A stretch of 7,236 bases of DNA from DASPPK01 sp964399235 (lineage in GTDB: Archaea; Thermoproteota; Bathyarchaeia; Bathyarchaeales; Bathycorpusculaceae): the NCBI GenBank assembly GCA_964399235.1, contig CAYNQC010000070.1, positions 1 through 7,236 on the forward strand, written 5' to 3'. The translations under genes were made by a program, and so were the position numbers. Below, one piece after another: positions 4,924-7,236 of this stretch. The notes below the pieces were generated by a model. It saw only the letters and a program-made list of their open reading frames with translations, did no database searches and was not told the DNA's origin. Numbering within the stretch: the stretch's first letter is position 1; each line of letters starts with the position of its first letter.

Positions 4924-7017
4924 ATGAGAAAGAAATCAGTCTTGGCTCTGATTCTACTAGCCTGTGCCTTACTGCCCCTAATGCTAGGGCTGCTTGCGGT
5001 TCAAGCGGATGGCCAATATCCACATTTGTCAGATCAAGAAGCGCAAGTTGTGTCTTTGGTAAATGGAACCAGAGCCTACGACTATGATCTTGAACTCGAG
5101 AGAATTGCCCTAGATCATAACCTTTCAGACTATGCTTTTCGCTCAACAGGGTCACCTAATGCTAATCGGACTGCAGACTGGATAAAAGACCAGTTCGATG
5201 GCTTCGGGCTTGAAACCAGCCTTGAGTCATTTCAATTCACAACCTGGAATCTGCCTAGCCAACCGATTCTCGTCTTAGACGAAGATGGCAATCCCAATAC
5301 GGCAGATGATCAAACAAGCGTCAGATCATTTCAATGCCAGCACTTCAGCTGGCCCACACCTGCAAACGGGACGTTTACCGATATTTCTATCCTGCCCTTA
5401 CCCGATGGTCTCGTGTATGGAAACTTCCGGCAACAAATCATGCCAATTAGTGCGACTATCAAATGGAACAACATAAATACGGCAGGAAAGGTCGTCCTGG
5501 TTGGAAGAGAAGCCAGCTGGTACGGGGAGTGGCGCGACAAGCTTCTGCGAAAAATAGAGTCACAGAGACCTGCGGCGCTCGTCTACACTTGGTGGTATGA
5601 CTGGATGAATTTCACACCGCCGTTTTTTGGATCAGCATCAGGAACCGCCTTCTGGAATCTTGGAGTACCGGTGGGGTGGGTGAATTATGGTGACGGCATG
5701 TTGATTCGTCAAAAGGTGAACAGTACGAATGTCCGTGCAAGCATAAAAATCCCAGCCGTGATCCAAAACGGAACACACAGCAACGTTGTTGGGAAATTGA
5801 AAGGAAAAACCAACTCAAATAGATATGTCATAATCTCGGGGCACTATGACACAGTTATGGATGCTGGGTTCTGCGACAATGGGGCCGGTACAGCAGGGGT
5901 GATTGAGTTGGCCCGAATATTCAAACAAGCCGCCCAGACGGGGATATATACTCCGGACCAAACCCTTGTTTTCATAGCCTTCACAGGCGAGGAACTAGGA
6001 TTCGTCGGGTCAATAGATTATATAAAGAGACACAATACGGAAATGAAGAACATCGACGCCGTGATCAACCTTGACTGCATCGGTCATAATCTCTTAACAG
6101 TCTCAGAAACACTAGCAGACGACAAGGGAATGAGACTAGATCAGATTGTTATAAAGGCTGCACAAGATCTAGGAGTAGCAGTGGAAACAGAACCCATTGA
6201 AGTCGGCGGCTCGGATCAAGAGGCTTTCAGGAACCCAGTGCAGACTGGCGTTTTCGAAAGGGATTTCTGGGGTATCGATCCTGCAATAAACGACACTGTG
6301 AGAGTCAAATCCAGCACGATGCTCGGTTCCTCCCCGCTTTTCTATAGCGAGAAATTCTTGGGGGGCGGGGCGCCTGGTTGGATACACACGGAATATGACA
6401 ATTCCACATCAACTCTGACATTTGGGTGGGTAAAGACAGAAGACCTAGAAGGGCACATCCGAACGGCTGCACTTTCAGTTATGCGTGTTCTTGCCACTCT
6501 CTACAACCCTCTTATGTCACAACTCACTATAGGCGCCGCTATAGCGGCAGTAATATTAATTGTGTTGGTCGTTCTTGAGAGATCCAAGGTCAAGAAAGCT
6601 GCCAAAATAGTTCGTGACGAAATCGCTTGGTACATCAACACAAAGGAGTTGCTTATCATTCTCTTGTTATTAGTGTTTTTGCTCTTTTCCTCCTACGCTT
6701 CGACATCAACAGTCGCAAGAACCGAGGTAATTGTGAGAAAAATCCCTACAATCATAGCTGTGAGATACTTTGGCTACCCCTTCGAAATGATAGAAATCCC
6801 ACTGCAATTCCAAAGGCCAACAACAGACTTCGAGACAATGGTCTCTCAGCTATCATCGACTCCAGAAACTAGCGCGCCCCAAGTGCTGTGGGTCGGACTG
6901 GCATTGAACATGCTCATATTCGCTGTCTCGTCTTTGATTCTGGTTTACTTGGGAGCGAGACTATGGGAAACATTTTCGTCGTCGGCAAAGCCAGAAGAAT
7001 CTCCAACATCAACTTGA
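4924..7017 (+). CDS. Secreted, membrane-anchored M28-family zinc aminopeptidase/peptidase
   Basis: A 697-residue protein (from ATG 4924). Residues 5-26 form a signal peptide, with a likely cleavage after VQA (about 28). A PA-like domain (about 130-280) precedes the M28 catalytic domain (about 290-530). The two-zinc M28 ligands are visible in order: H307 in SGHYDT, bridging D318 in CDNGAG, catalytic E356 and ligand E357 in GEELG, D384 in NLDCIG, and H488 in IHTEYD. GGSDQEAF (429-436) is the usual SDH-type segment, with Q in place of H. Three C-terminal transmembrane helices follow (about 534-555, 576-594, 654-679). A basic loop between the first two suggests it faces the cytoplasm. About nine N-glycosylation sequons favour an extracellular location. 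It would cleave peptides or proteins outside the cell. The TTG at 4915 would add three residues but precedes the predicted transcript start. Confidence 0.9.
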   Translation: MRKKSVLALILLACALLPLMLGLLAVQADGQYPHLSDQEAQVVSLVNGTRAYDYDLELERIALDHNLSDYAFRSTGSPNANRTADWIKDQFDGFGLETSLESFQFTTWNLPSQPILVLDEDGNPNTADDQTSVRSFQCQHFSWPTPANGTFTDISILPLPDGLVYGNFRQQIMPISATIKWNNINTAGKVVLVGREASWYGEWRDKLLRKIESQRPAALVYTWWYDWMNFTPPFFGSASGTAFWNLGVPVGWVNYGDGMLIRQKVNSTNVRASIKIPAVIQNGTHSNVVGKLKGKTNSNRYVIISGHYDTVMDAGFCDNGAGTAGVIELARIFKQAAQTGIYTPDQTLVFIAFTGEELGFVGSIDYIKRHNTEMKNIDAVINLDCIGHNLLTVSETLADDKGMRLDQIVIKAAQDLGVAVETEPIEVGGSDQEAFRNPVQTGVFERDFWGIDPAINDTVRVKSSTMLGSSPLFYSEKFLGGGAPGWIHTEYDNSTSTLTFGWVKTEDLEGHIRTAALSVMRVLATLYNPLMSQLTIGAAIAAVILIVLVVLERSKVKKAAKIVRDEIAWYINTKELLIILLLLVFLLFSSYASTSTVARTEVIVRKIPTIIAVRYFGYPFEMIEIPLQFQRPTTDFETMVSQLSSTPETSAPQVLWVGLALNMLIFAVSSLILVYLGARLWETFSSSAKPEESPTST

Positions 7018-7101
7018 ACCTAATCGCCAAACTTGAAACTGAAACTCAAGACAAATGAACTATTAATGACTTCATTGGTCAACCGATGCCAAGAAGCCAA
7101 C

Positions 7102-7122
7102 CTTTTTCAAGTTGAACAAAAG
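7102..7122 (+). terminator. T-run within a short inverted repeat after the peptidase gene
   Basis: T5 at 7103-7107 begins a 21-base bulged inverted repeat, CTTT/AAAG outside and TTCA/TGAA inside. It lies about 85 bases after the peptidase stop codon and just before the tRNA-Pro promoter. It may terminate the peptidase mRNA. Confidence 0.3.
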
Positions 7123-7131
7123 CCTTAAACA
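7112..7131 (+). promoter_or_regulatory. TATA/BRE-like promoter of tRNA-Pro
   Basis: GAACAAAAG followed by CCTTAAACAA places a CTTAAA core about 40 bases upstream of the tRNA 5' end. This is the same core and a similar spacing to the promoter of the first tRNA in the window. Confidence 0.45.
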
Positions 7132-7165
7132 ATACATCAACAATGGCTTTAGCTGTTAAGAAATT

Positions 7166-7236
7166 GGGGCTGTCGGCTAGTTTGGTCTAGGCTTGGAGAC
7201 TTGGGCTCTCTAGACTCCGGTTCAAATCCGGGCAGC
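7166..7236 (+). tRNA. tRNA-Pro (anticodon TGG), 3' end cut by the window
   Basis: The 5' acceptor GGGGCTG pairs with CAGC at the window end; the last three acceptor bases, the discriminator and any CCA lie outside. The D-stem GGCT/GGCT uses two G-U pairs, with a GG in the D-loop. The anticodon stem is GGAGA/TCTCT and the loop CTTGGGC, with anticodon TGG at 7202-7204. The T-arm is TCCGG-TTCAAAT-CCGGG. It decodes the proline codon CCA and other CCN codons by wobble. No intron is visible. Confidence 0.93.

Noticed and set aside
4893..5155. Alternative frames over the start of the M28 gene, on both strands
   Set aside because: The frame at 4924 has a clear signal peptide and continues into a complete M28 protein.
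1..7236. CRISPR array, insertion sequence or defence system
   Set aside because: No regularly spaced repeats, transposase or defence-type protein is visible.

Overview
The window looks archaeal. Three cloverleaf tRNA genes lie on the plus strand. TATA-like CTTAAA/TTTAAA/CATAAA boxes sit about 25-45 bases upstream of several genes and tRNAs. Start codons are mixed (ATG, GTG, TTG), and only one gene has a reasonable Shine-Dalgarno sequence. The gene at 669-1229 is trmY, an archaeal tRNA-modification family, and the ThiL has the archaeal form of its TDMLV..TDVP motif. Moderate GC in the genes and richer GC in the tRNAs suggest a non-extreme organism. A Bathyarchaeia/TACK-type archaeon is my best guess, from the style of the proteins, but no sequence search was possible.

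Layout: bases 1-248 are GC-rich (about 55%), full of potential hairpins, and end sharply at a T6 run. This is possibly part of a structured RNA that continues left of the window, but it is unassigned. After an AT-rich gap come tRNA-Thr(UGU), trmY and a small unknown basic-tailed protein, all on the plus strand. Next are an MFS transporter (plus) and a convergent thiL (minus), with only 11 bases between their stop codons. tRNA-Thr(CGU) follows, upstream of a small two-cluster zinc-finger protein. A long secreted, membrane-anchored M28 zinc peptidase fills 4924-7017. The window ends inside tRNA-Pro(UGG), whose last three acceptor bases are missing.

The genes do not form one pathway. TrmY methylates pseudouridine 54 in the T-loop of tRNAs, so its place next to a tRNA gene makes functional sense. 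ThiL completes thiamine diphosphate synthesis. The MFS protein and the M28 peptidase act at the cell surface (transport; protein or peptide breakdown). Most genes appear to be single transcription units with their own TATA boxes; trmY may be read through from the upstream tRNA.

I found no mobile element, CRISPR array or defence system. The least explained material is in the non-coding DNA: the structured first 248 bases, and several nested inverted repeats in the gaps (591-636, 1256-1310, 1699-1730, 1774-1823, 4201-4232).
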